Source: Paramecium pentaurelia | Taxonomy: Eukaryota > Ciliophora > Oligohymenophorea > Peniculida > Parameciidae | Length of the DNA stretch: 64,000 nucleotides | Assembly (NCBI GenBank): GCA_905183005.1 | Contig: CAJJDO010000016.1 | Coordinates: forward strand, 565,949 to 629,948 | Direction: 5' to 3' | Part shown: in pieces, positions 12,373-23,764 of the stretch | Numbering within the stretch: position 1 is the first letter of the stretch | How the letters are laid out: every line of letters begins with the position of its first letter | Made by a program: the position numbers and the translations under genes | Notes under the pieces: model-generated | Seen by the model: the letters and a program-made list of their open reading frames with translations, nothing else | Databases searched by the model: none | What the model was told of the DNA's origin: nothing

Positions 12373-14135
12373 ATGTATTGTAAATAATCAAAATCATTTT
12401 TTGATGACTTGAAATCCGAATAAAAATTTTGGAAAAAACAAGTTTAATCTATTGATGAGAAAAAGATTGAATTCTAATGTTTACTTTAAAAAAAAAACTA
12501 TAAAACAGGATTTTGGATGAGCAAAAATTATGTGATATATGAATCTCAACTAATAAAAATCAAAGTATTCAAGAAGTATTATAATAGCCAAAATCAAAGC
12601 AATGTCACATTGTTAATCTCAATTTGTCTAGAATATAAAAGGTGAAATATGAGAACAAGCTGGAAAAAGAAATATTTAATAAAGTATATGATTTTAGTAA
12701 TTCTTAGGAAAAATATGGGTTTAGAGTAATAAGAAATAATCAATATAGAGAATTCTATAGTAGATCGAAAGAACTAAATTTGTAATTATGGAATTAATTA
12801 CGAAAAGAAGCATTTCTATCTTCATTTACAGAGTATTATGTACTGGAGAAAATTATAGGAAAAGGAAATTTTGCAAAAGTTTATTAAAGTTTGAACAAAG
12901 AAAATTAAAAATTATATGCAGTCAAAGTTTTTGAAAAAAATAAAATGAGGAGTTCAGAAACAGACAAATAAGCACTTTTAAAAGAAATAAGTATTATGCG
13001 TAAACTAAATTATAATGGAGTGATAAAATTACATGAAGTTTTTGAAGATGAAATAAATATTTATTTTGTATTAGATTATTTGGAAGGTGGAGAACTTTAT
13101 CATCATATTAAGAATAATGAAAAGTTTCCTGAAAAATTAGTTGCAAAAATAATAGCAACAATTTTGAAAACATTAGATTATTTATAAAAGTAGAATATTT
13201 TACATAGAGATCTAAAGCCAGAAAATATGATTTTGAGAAATAAAGGAATCTTAGATGATATTGTGATTACAGATTTTGGTTTAGCTGATTATTATTCAAT
13301 TAAAGGAAATTATCTATTTTCCAGATGTGGAACTCCTGGATATGTAGCACCTGAAGTATTACATGATGAAACCTATGATTTTAAAATTGATATTTTTAGT
13401 GTTGGATGTTTAATGTATGTTCTATTGGCAGGTAGGTCACCTTTTAAAGGGTAGAAGTATGATGATATTGTATTGAAAAATTATCATTGTTAAGTTGATT
13501 ATAAATCAATTGAAAATTAGATTTCTAGTGAAGGATAATCTTTATTGAAATAACTCTTAAATCCAAATCCATAATATCGACCTACTTCTCGTTTAGCATT
13601 GAGACATTTATGGTTTGAGTAAAATTTGAATTAAAATCGATTTAAAGAATTAAATTATTCTGTAAAAGATCCAAAAGATTTAACAATAAAATCTAGTTTA
13701 ACTAATATACCTTTTTAAAATGTAAATGAAATAATTAAACCAATATTCGAATCAAGAAAAAATTAGCAAAATAAACAAGTAATTATTATTTTTATAAAAT
13801 CAAAGGAAATAAAAAATTAGCCAACTGCATAATATGATGATACCAATTCTTTAAAGGAATTAAATGATAGTGAAAATGATATTGTTGATGATGAAGATGT
13901 ATGTCCATAATCACATTTTTTGCCACAATATTAAATAATTAGTAAGTTTAAATTAATATTGGATTCTCAAAAGTCTTTTCATCTTAATTCGCCATATATA
14001 TAAGTAAATTTAGTTTCATTATTAGAATACAACTGGAAATATTTCAATATAGCTTGCAGAAGATAATTAAAAGAAAAATATTAAATTAGAAAATTTGCAA
14101 ATAAAGTAATCTCTAATTTGAACAATCAGTCTTGA
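12373..14135 (+). CDS. Protein kinase with N-terminal PH-like domain (CAMK-like)
   Basis: About 579 aa with a 23-nt intron at 12565-12587. Residues ~35-135 form a PH-like module (KTGFWMSKNYVIYESQLIKIK ... YGFRVIRNNQYREFYS). The kinase domain follows with GKGNFAKVY, YAVKVF, HRDLKPENM, DFGLADYY and GTPGYVAPEV, all catalytic residues present. An alternative start lies at 12247 in the same frame. A 27-nt stretch near 13779-13805 starts GTAATT, ends AAAG and keeps the frame, so it may be a further intron. The C-terminal ~170 residues are acidic and polar. This PH-kinase layout is common in Paramecium. The PH part suggests lipid or membrane recruitment (inference). Confidence 0.87.
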
Positions 14136-14360
14136 ATCTCAATATATTTAGTAATTAAAATATGAATAATATAAAAAGAAAAATAGTTTTTTTATTAAAA
14201 TTCAACTTTAATTAATCGTAATAAAAATCTTTCTTTCCTTCCCTTTTTCTCCATAATATTTCTTAAAGAAATGTTATAATATAATATATCTAAGATGTAG
14301 AAATTGTAACTAAGAGATTATTAAGGAAGTCTTTAAAACAAACTTTTATATTAGAAACAT

Positions 14361-15546
14361 TTAAATTAAATAGTACTAATAAGTATTAATTTATTAAATA
14401 TTTGACAGGGGAGAAGATGATGATCAAATTAATATTTGAGAAAATAGATGATTCCAAATTTAATGAACTCCTCTATAATCTCAGATAAAGTAAAATAGAA
14501 GTTGTGATTGTTAATGAATTCTAAATTCCATTAATTCTATTTATTCAAAGAAATGATCAAGTTCTGAAACAAGGACTTGAATCTTTTTTAATTTAAGTTT
14601 GGTTAATTATGAATGTTAAGGAACAAAATAACTAAGTCCATCCTTAATTTAAGATTAAGTGTTAAGAAAAAGGAGAGAAGAAATAACTAATATATCTCAA
14701 TAACCCCATATTGGAGAATCAGTTCCATAAATCAATTAAACAGAATGAGATAAAAAAACTTTGAAAATTATATATTGAAATTTTAAGAGAGAATATGTTG
14801 AAAAAGTCAAGTCCCAAAGATCTTGTTAATTAAATTAGTAAAATGAATTAGTTTACAATAGTAATAGTAGATAACATAATACTATATATGTGCATAGGTA
14901 TAAATATGTTAATTTAAATTAGTTTGAAGGAGTTTCAAATTGATATTTTATTTAATTAAACAATATTTAACAAAATTGAGAATGCTTTATGATTTAAATA
15001 TAAAATACAATTAATTAGTAGAATTGATGCCTTTTATAAGCTGAAACAGGTTTTAGAATCAGCTACTCCTGGGATCCTTAGCCAAAGAGAATTTCTTAAT
15101 ACTCTAGTTCATCTAATATCCTTTTTTACCCTATATATCAGATTTCATCAACCAAATATACACTATTGAACCTGATATAATTCAAAAACTTGTATTTAAA
15201 TTGGAATATCTAAAAAGGGTCATGTATAGAATTCTGTTTAAAAAAATTACAGATAAAGAAATTACAGATTTATTTTAAGATTGAATTTTATCCTGTGGCC
15301 CTAGTAAATATATATATATAAAAACTTGGAAAATTGTATTGTTTTATCTAATAAGTATATTCAAATAGTATCCTTAAAGCAATTTACAAAAGATTTGACC
15401 TATTGATTCTTATCCTATAAAGTGTGTATAATCAAAATTTATGTATACAGAAAGTCTTTAAGAAATCTTTCAAGAATTAATTATTTTTGGTTAAAAGCAT
15501 AAAGATTATACTACTAAATTTTATTGCTAAATGAATTGGAAACTAT
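14361..15546 (+). pseudogene. Decayed copy of aromatic amino acid hydroxylase
   Basis: Collinear with the intact hydroxylase gene 0.6-1.8 kb downstream: matching stretches include the start region (GTACTAATAAGTA), the block around AATAACTAAG, the ATTGAGAATGCTTT block near 14970, GCTGAAACAGG...GGGATCCTTAGCCAA near 15040, GGGTCATGTA near 15215 and the C-terminal CAAGAATTAATTAT near 15470. Frames are broken by many indels and TGA codons. The iron-ligand pair His-Glu (CATGAA) has become CAAAAA. It has an extra, unrelated stretch near 14830-14950. It is therefore a non-functional tandem duplicate. Divergence is visible throughout, so the duplication is not recent. Confidence 0.85.
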
Positions 15547-16145
15547 AAAAATACTTAAAAAATATCTAAGTTATCCAAATTTATCTTTTTATATAAATCA
15601 GAAATGCATAAATTTTTTTAATTAGTATGTTTAAAAATTTAAACTGAAATTTAAGAGTAGATACAAAATATCATAAAAACTTGGTTTAATTCTAAATCCG
15701 AAAAATAAATATAGTTCTTGTTTTTTTACAGAGAAACACAGTGGATCTAAAATTTAATATTTAAAATTGAAGTTGAAACACTTAACTCGCTCTTCAATAA
15801 GAATTCAATTAGTTAAAATAAAAAAGAAGACTAAATAAGATATCTACTTGAGTATACTTTAAAGACCATAATTAATTTCAAAATTTAATATAAACAGACA
15901 TTTTTAATTATTTAATATTTTATTAGTATTTAACTGAATTCATCAAATTGTAAAACGGATAATTATTAATGTTTTGTAAATTTCTGTTCCCTAGATAAAA
16001 TTTTTCATCCTTGTACCCGAAAAGAAACTTTCACATAGATTACCTCTAGGATATTTAAATCATTTCAAATGATTATTGCTCTAGCCTAAAACATATTTAT
16101 GAGTCATTTTCAACTCATAAAATAAAAATTTCAGACATTCAGACT
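15547..16145. other. Spacer between pseudogene and intact hydroxylase
   Basis: AT-rich, no frame of note. Must hold the promoter of the hydroxylase gene. Confidence 0.5.
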
Positions 16146-17333
16146 ATGAAATTGAACCGTACTAATAAGTAATGTTAATATTCCTAATAGAGTGACCAAA
16201 AGTTAATTCTTAAATTAACATTCGAAAAGACCGACACACCAAGATTTAATAGATTGTATTCAGAATTATAAAATGAACATGGCTAAGTATTAACTAATTA
16301 AAACTCTAAAATTCCAGTTGTTCCATGGTATCCAAGAAATGAAAATGATTTAAAATCACGTAATGAAATAAATATATTTAAGTTGGACTTCTAATGATAG
16401 TTGATGAAGAAAATAACTAAGACCATCCTCAATTTACAGATCAATAGTACAGAATAAGAAGAGAAGATATTGCAAAAATCTCTTAATAACACATATTTGG
16501 ATAAACTATTCCAAATATTGATTATACTGAATAAGAAGAAGCAACTTGGAAAAAGATATACTAAGTTTTAAGAGAAAAAGGAAAATCTCTATTGTCATAA
16601 AGATATTTAAAAAACCTATAGAAAATTGAGAATGCTTTAGGATTTAAATATAAAATACCTTAACTTAGTGAAATTGATGCCTATTTATAAGCTGAAACAG
16701 GATTTAGAATCAAAGCTACTCATGGGATCCTTAGCCAACGAGAATTTCTAAATGCTCTAGCTCATAGAGTCTTCTGTTGTACTCAATATATCAGACATCA
16801 TTAATATCCAGAATATTCTCCTGAACCAGATTTAATTCATGAAATTTTGGTATCATATTTATTCTAATAAAAAGGGTCATGTACCATTATTTGCAGATAA
16901 AGAAATTGCAGATTTATCTTAAGAAATTGGTATCCTATCCAGTGGAGCAGAATAAAAAGATATAAAAAGACTTGGAACTTTATATTGGTCTACACTAGAG
17001 TTTGGGGCTTGTAAAGAAAATGGTTAAATTAAAGGTTATGGAGCAGGAATTGCAAGTTCAACTGGAGAGTTAGATGTAATTTTTTTAAATTATTTTTAGA
17101 ATTTTCCTATTGCAAATTATGAAAAATTTGATCCATTTATTCATGCAGACAGACAATACCCTACTTAAATAGTATAGCCTACATATTTATATTCCGAAGA
17201 CTTTGATGAGGTGATCCAAGAATTAATTATGTTTGGCAAAAGTCTTTAGAAGCCATTTGGATTATATTACGATTTTATTGAAAAAGAATTGAAGGCTACA
17301 AAAATAATTAAAACTCATTTATAAAATCCATGA
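16146..17333 (+). CDS. PAH: Biopterin-dependent aromatic amino acid hydroxylase (phenylalanine hydroxylase-like)
   Basis: Hydroxylates an aromatic amino acid, most simply Phe to Tyr, using tetrahydrobiopterin, O2 and non-haem iron. 371 aa after three introns: 16360-16382 (23 nt, AAG end), 16850-16874 (25 nt, AAG end) and 17076-17099 (24 nt). PWYPR and DHPQF mark the start of the catalytic domain; SQREFLNALAHRVFCCTQYI is the pterin-site region; HEILGHVP gives iron ligands His224 and His229, and Glu269 (TLEFG) is the third, with the same 5- and 45-residue spacing as human PAH 285/290/330. The N-terminal ~55 residues are short compared with the usual ACT-type regulatory domain, and no long tetramerisation helix is obvious. 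Substrate choice (Phe, Tyr or Trp) is not provable here. Confidence 0.93.
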
Positions 17334-17899
17334 ATAAAAACTTATCAGATATATTAATTTCAAACATTTCTTATATCTTTTAGATTTCTACAAAACAATT
17401 CCAAATATCAACTTTTATTTAATTATATTCCACAAATTGAAATGATAATATATTTATGATATTAAATTTAATTAATTACAAATCTAAAATAATATATAAA
17501 GTTCTAATCTTGAAAATGTATTAATTTTGATGGTTCTATTACTTTTTTATATTAATCATAAAAGGAATAATAATAATAATAATTGATTATTATTTGGTAA
17601 AAGATCCCATTCCAATACTTTTTCAAAGAGTGGATGAATTACTTAAAGTAAATTAATCTAAGACATATTATATGTAAATATATTGTAATTTCTTTTTCAA
17701 AATTTCTTTCTTCTTAATAGTTACAAATATTAATTACTTTTTATAAAGTTGAAAAATGATTCAATTCAAAAATTAAATGAATATAAGAAAATTTTCCAAT
17801 TTTTGTTCACATCAAATTGAAATGAAAATATTAAAACTTTTTTTATTTTTAGCAAATTTTTGTTAATAATTTAATAATAAATTATATTATATAAAGATA
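17334..17899. other. Intergenic, AT-rich
   Basis: A (TAA/AAT) run lies near 17570-17583. No gene or RNA recognised. Confidence 0.5.
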
Positions 17900-18505
17900 A
17901 TGATGAACGATTCTCTAAATAAATTGGAAATGGAGTAAACAGCCTAGTTTTTTAATCCAAGCAAAAAAATACTGAAATAGAGAACTATTAAAAAATTGCA
18001 ACCAATTGTGGATGAATAAATAGTGAATGAATTTTCCATTCCTACATTTAGTAGGAAGTTAAGTTAGCAAGAGATATTCGACTTCGATTAAATAGTTTAG
18101 CAACAGCTTCTAAAATATAACAGTCAACCAAATATTTTGTAAATAAATCAAAATTTTAACAATCTCTATCTCTTAAAGTCTTCATAAAAATCAAATAACA
18201 TTCAAACACCTTTAAAATCTCTTATAGGAGTTTAATAAAGATTAATATTTCCAAAAAATTAATCAAACCAAATCATAATTAACGAATAAAGTAAATAATC
18301 AACTCCTGAAAAATGTAGAAGAAATATAAGAGTTTTACTTAATCCTTTTAATTTGGAGAGGAAATTGTCAGATATATAATAGAATAAAAGCTCGTCTCAA
18401 AGTTTAAGACCCTCATAATCATAAGGAAGAACTTTCCTATAAAGAAAAGCATAAATTGGTGTCTTAAATAGAATATTCTCTTCTAGATCATAGGATAAGA
18501 TTTGA
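17900..18505 (+). CDS. Hypothetical Gln/Ser-rich protein
   Basis: Intronless frame of 201 aa, starting at the first of two adjacent ATGs. Basic and rich in Gln, Ser, Asn, Lys and Leu (for example LPIVDEQ and SSSQSLRPSQSQ type stretches), predicted disordered. No domain recognised. The absence of TGA over 600 bp and the polar bias support coding. Confidence 0.65.
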
Positions 18506-19011
18506 GTAATTATGTGTATTTATAATTTTATCATACTTTATAAATATATTTGAAAAATTCATATTATTAATATCAAAGAATAACAATCTTCAAATAACAA
18601 ACAAAACTTTATCTTCGCTGGATGTAGTTTAAGAATATTAAAATTTATCATTATTTTTTTCCATTGATCAATAGAAAAATAAAAAGTGTTATTGAAGTAT
18701 TAAATATTAATTATTAAGTAATAAAAGAGTTTATAAAACTTAATTGATTGGATTAATCAAAATGAAATAATTATGATTCTTGATTATAGAGAGATTGCAA
18801 GATTCTGATTACTAAAAGGAAAAGAATGCGCAATCTTGAAATAAGTAAATATTTCTATCATATTTATCCTAAAATATCAAATAATTAATATAAATTGAAT
18901 TAAGAGGATATTGATCATATAATAATTAAATATTTATTATATTCATAAGGATTATAAAAAAAATTAGAAAAATGTTTGTTTATTAATATACTTGAATATA
19001 TTGCAAGTTTA
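18506..19011. other. Intergenic, AT-rich
   Basis: Nothing recognised in about 500 bp between two convergent genes. Confidence 0.5.
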
Positions 19012-19481
19012 TCAAAGAACTGAACCAGCAGCTGATGCAATCTTTGGCCATAAATCGGCAGCTTCTTTTCCAACTGGACCTGTAATGGCAGATCCTTTCA
19101 TTTCACCCTTTGGATTGATAATAACTCCAGCGTTGTCTATAAAATATAACTAATTAAAACCTTCGAAATAAATATAATATCCTTCTCGGCGTCTGTATGG
19201 CTTTCTTTATCTGACGACAACTGCTTACATGACTATGATAGTGTATTTAAATTACCCTTCTTTCTGAGTGCTGGCTTACCCTATTTGACTGAGCATAAGA
19301 CCATATCACCAATGGAGGCAGAGGGTAATCTGCTCAAATGTCCCTTAATTCCAAAAGTAGAAATGACATAGATATTCTTGGCTCCTGAGTTATCAGCACA
19401 GTTGAGTACTGCACCAACGTTGCAAGCAAGTGTGATTCTTAATTTAATACCGACTTGTCCTCCTCTTCCTCTCTTTGACAT
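19012..19481 (-). CDS. RPL23: 60S ribosomal protein L23 (uL14)
   Basis: 140 aa after two introns (23 and 24 nt), exactly the length of eukaryotic RPL23. MSKRGRGGQVG at the N-terminus, NCADNSGAKN, GDMVL, VVVRQRKPYRRREG and the C-terminal DNAGVIINPKGEMKGSAITGPVGKE-type block are all diagnostic of uL14, which sits at the subunit interface of the large subunit next to the sarcin-ricin loop. Codon use is visibly more GC-rich than in its neighbours, as expected for a highly expressed gene. Its start codon is 60 bp from the stop of the kinase gene upstream on the same strand. Confidence 0.97.
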
Positions 19482-19541
19482 TCGTAAATTTAATTAATTT
19501 AAAAAATAGATTTGTGAATATTTTAAGTGTTAATAAAGTAA

Positions 19542-21660
19542 TCACCATGGTCTTTTAATTTTATTGAATATCTAGCTTGATTCTGTTAAGAAATTAAGTT
19601 AAGAGAAATTTAGAGCATCAAAGTCATCAAATGTGGTGAATTTCATAGATTGTACTACATTAGAATCTAATAGTTTTTACATTTAAGCAATTCTCTAAAA
19701 GAATCAATATCATTATCAGAATCTTTATAGCTAGATCTATCTGGATTACTTTATTTCCTCTTTTATTAATATTACTCAATTATGGCATCTTTTGGAACAG
19801 ATATGGATTATTTTAAGATCATACTTTATTTTATAGTTCCTCTTCCTGATCTTTAGGATTAAAGTGTTTTAATTGAATTTTTTTAATAAAGAGACTTAAT
19901 ATCATTAGTATGTATGGAGAAATCTAATTGGAATTCCTTACTTTATTTAGATCCATTGGATTCAGAGTTTTTGATACTTTTAATAGATTATTTATTGTGA
20001 AAATCTAACCCAGAAACTATCTAGTATGATTTATAATTAGTTTCAGATGTTATTTTAGTATAATGAGAAATAAATGAAGATTCTAATGCTTCTTAAGTTG
20101 TGAATCTATCTTCATGTTTTGGTTCTAACATTTTTTTAACAAGACTCTTTAATTCAACACTAACATCTGGCCAAGGAGATTTTTCATAATTTACTTAGCA
20201 TTTAGAATTTAATAATTAGATTTAACTTGGTTTTCCTCTGAAAGGAGCATATCCAGCTGTCAACTATAATAATAATTGAGATAATTACTATATATAAAAC
20301 ACAACCAGCACTAAATACATCTCCTTTCTAAGTATAAGGATGTCCTCTAAATATTTCTGGTGCTAAAAAACCAGGTGTACCAGCTTTACTTAATAATTCT
20401 TTTTCATTAATTTCTTCTGCAAAACCAAAATCAACTAATTTAATTTGTAAATTTTCATTAGATTCCATCATAATATTTTCTAATTTTAAATCTCTATGTA
20501 CAAATCCATTTGAATGCATTTCAAATAGAGCATCCAAGATTCCTTTAATTAATTAAGCTATTTATTTTTCTGTTAATTTTCCTTTAGATTTATAAAATTG
20601 ATAAAGAGTGCCTCCTTAACAATATTCAATAATAATGACTAGTTTATCTTTTTCTTAATAAACTTCATATATCTATTCAATTCCTGGATGACATAATGTT
20701 TTTAAAGCGATAACTTCATTATATACCATTTACTGCACTATTATGTTTAATTATTTTATACTATAAATTTATCTTTATGTTTATTTTCCTCAAACATATT
20801 TCTATAAATGACTTTAGCAGCAAATACTTATTCATCTCTCTTTCTTTAAACTTTGTATACAGTAGCAAAAGCTCCACTTCCAAGAGTATCTGTTTAAGTG
20901 TATACACAATCATATCCTCTCATTAAACAAAATTCTTAAATTGATTCACATAATTTTAATGTTGATTCAATTTAATGATCAAATATTGTTATACCTATTC
21001 CTTCAACTCTTTCTAAATATAAAACAGGAACATTTAATCCCTTCTTTGTCTTTTAATATGAAATTATCACTCTACTTTCCATACTCAATTATACATATCC
21101 TTTAGGTTCTTTATCTGATTCCTATTATAATAAAATCTTAGAAATACTTTTTTGAAATACATTAACAAGCCAGATTAAGTCAATTTAAAATAATATCCCT
21201 TTACACTTTTTTTCTTTCTACCAATCCTAAGCATTATCCCTTCAAACAAATATTCTTCACTATTCCAGTTTCTCATATGATCTTATTAAGAGCGCCTATT
21301 CCAAAATTATTTAATGGCTTCATCTTTCTTTACTCTAAAAAATGGCCATTTAGCTTCTCCAACAAACCTTGAAATTTTCTATACAACTTTAGGTGGTTTC
21401 TTGATATGTATTGATGAATTCATTATTAAGTCATTCTTCATAATTTGAGTCTTAGATTAATTTTAGTTATCGTCTTAAGGTTGTTGTTGGAATGGTTTAG
21501 AAAAAGTTTGAGTTCTTTAAATGTTTTCAAGAATGTTTGTTGTAAATTCTTAACCTAATCCTTTCATTAGAATTGGTTGATTATTATCGAAGTTGCCTTT
21601 AAACAATGTTTAGGATAATTTCTCTTTTAAAGGTTCTTCATTTTTTAATGTTTTTTTCAT
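19542..21660 (-). CDS. Protein kinase with PH-like region (CAMK-like)
   Basis: 670 aa after introns of 26, 29, 25 and 26 nt; the 29-nt one must end in CAG to keep the frame. N-terminal ~110 residues are polar. Residues ~115-270 look PH-like (FEGIMLRIGRKKKSVKGYYFKL ... ERVEGIGITIFDHQ type stretches). The kinase domain has LGSGAFATVYKV, FAAKVI, IIIEYCQGGTLYQ, HRDLKLENIM, DFGFAEE and GTPGFLAPEIF, so it should be active. The C-terminal ~180 residues are Ser/Gln-rich. Same general layout as the kinase at 12.4 kb but clearly diverged. No Ca-binding EF-hands are present, so it is not a classic ciliate CDPK. Confidence 0.87.
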
Positions 21661-21913
21661 TCCAAGAATTAATTTATACAAATTAAAATGATTATAATTA
21701 ATCAACAATAATATTTTTAATTAAGAAATTCTCTTTATGATACAATAAATATATTATTATATCTAACAATTCCTTTCACAATTAATATATAAACTACTTT
21801 GTTAATCAATACTATGATTATATGTATACATAAATATTAATAACTAATCAAATTATGCTTGATTTTGATTATTTATTTGAATATTTCAGTAATATTAATA
21901 TAAATCACATTCT

Positions 21914-22468
21914 TCAATTCATATTCCTTTCATCAAATATAAAATCAATTTATGAGAAAATCTTAATTTAATTAAGAAGTTTATATCTTTGAGATAAGAG
22001 ATCTTTTAAATATTCCTTGTTTAAAGCGTAAATAAATCGATAAGGATATTGATGTCTATCTTTTTCAATTATTTGTTCATCAAAAATATATGCTTAAAAA
22101 AATCTTTAATAATTTATGAACAAAAAGGGGATCTAAATAAAAATTAATTTTTAAACTCACAATTTAATTTATTAGTTATCAAATATTACTTTAGAATTCA
22201 TAAATTTGATAATTTGAATGATGTGATTAAAACTAAAGTGAAGAATATTATATAGAACAAATGATCTAAATTATTTATCAGATAACAAAAGATCAGTTAT
22301 AAAGGCTTTGAAAAATTATTTTCTGTCCTTAAGTTGTTTCAAATTGAATACCAATTACATTAAACTAATAAATGATATAGTTATAATATTTAAGATTAAG
22401 GAAGTGTTTTTATATAATTATTTAAATATATTTAAAATGCTGAAATTTCTCTGAAATACAAATGCCAT
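21914..22468 (-). CDS. Hypothetical protein, one in-frame TGA
   Basis: A frame open from ATG at 22468 to TGA at 21914 except for a single TGA at 22157-22159. A 57-nt intron (long for this genome) would remove it without changing frame; a 28-nt GTGAG..TAG intron would shift it. Residues include KQLKDRKQFFKAFITDLLL and ALNKEYLKDLLSQRYKL. No domain recognised. It could be a real gene with an unusual intron, or a decaying one. It lies downstream of, and on the same strand as, the P-loop gene at 22.6 kb and may be a lost part of it. Confidence 0.4.
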
Positions 22469-22603
22469 AATCTAGAATTATAAAACATACTTTTTATGGC
22501 TAACTTAAAATTAAAGAATTTATATATTCATTTTTATTATAGAAGGATATATTTTTAATAATTTCTAAATGATTTAAGACCTTGAATTTATTTATTTAAA
22601 TCA

Positions 22604-23764
22604 TCAGAACTTATCTAATAAAAGTATAACTTCATTCAAATTGATAGGCTAATGAATTCTATCCATCCAAGTTACAAAACTATCTATAGACCAATCTCGT
22701 AATAACTTCCATTAATTTGTATTTATCAAACTCTCTATTTCATCATCTAACCTTTATTCTCTTGTGTAAAACAATACTAAATTTGTTTTAAAATTTTTAA
22801 ATTATTTTAAAAATTCCTTTTATCTATTGAGTTAGAACCTCAATACACTTGAACCATATTTTGAAAAATCAATCAAAATAAGATCTGCTTCTTTATAAAT
22901 TTAATTGCTGTTCATAATTGTTTAAATATGAAGTTAATCTAAAACGCATATTAAATCTTTTGGAGGATGATTCTTATGATAAATAAATAATATTTTTTTA
23001 TCTCTATTCTTTTAATTTTATTCATATTATATAGTTTTATAATCTTTCTAACCCTGCATGTTAATATTAATGTTTAGTATTTATTAATTATTATTTTATT
23101 CTATTTTTTACCAATCTTACTTATTATCTATTTATTCTAGATTGTTTTTGCTCCCGAAATTAAATATACCACAGAGTTCTTTTATGTTTGTAAATAATTA
23201 ATTATAGAAATCTTTTTATTTAATATACGATTGTAAAATATATTCTGAAATATTTTTTCTACTATAATCTCTTTAATTCATAAAAATATATGTATTTTTT
23301 TTATCTTTCAATGCGTCACAATAATCATAAAAATCCTTAAGATTATCCCCTTCTAATTATTTTTCTCTATTAAAAATTAAGAGGTAATTCACATTTTAAT
23401 ATTTCTTTTTTATTTCTTCAATAATCATTTGACAGGATTTTTTTCTAGATGCTCCTTACACCTACCCTATGGCAATAGTTTCTAAAATATGAATTCTCAT
23501 TTAATCAACATCAATGTAATAATCCTGTGTGATGCATGGACTTCCCATATTATAAATTTATGCTTAGATGTTGCGATTCTCTGCAAATTTTTAAGGCAAT
23601 TATATTTCTTCATCTGGAACAGTTTTCGTTTCTAAATAAAATACTAAACTATTGCCTACAAAACTTTTCCCTACTCCAGCTTATCCAAGTAAGGCTATTG
23701 TTAAAAATGAAAGCTGAAAAAAAAAAATTTATTGTTAAGGGGTAAACTGGAGCAGGAAAGTCAT
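22604..23764 (-). CDS. P-loop GTPase-like protein (AIG1/septin-like fold), N-terminus overlapping the opposite gene
   Basis: Intronless frame of 386 aa. The Walker A motif GQAGVGKS is at residues ~27-34, very near the N-terminus, followed by an IHILET stretch at the place of switch II, then long Gln/Lys/Asn-rich regions. No clear DTPG or NKxD motifs, so GTP specificity is doubtful. The first ATG in frame (23764) lies inside the opposite-strand GTPase gene; the two frames overlap head-to-head by 58 bp, which is unusual. Either the true start differs or the two genes derive from a rearrangement. The second half has no recognised domain. Confidence 0.55.
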
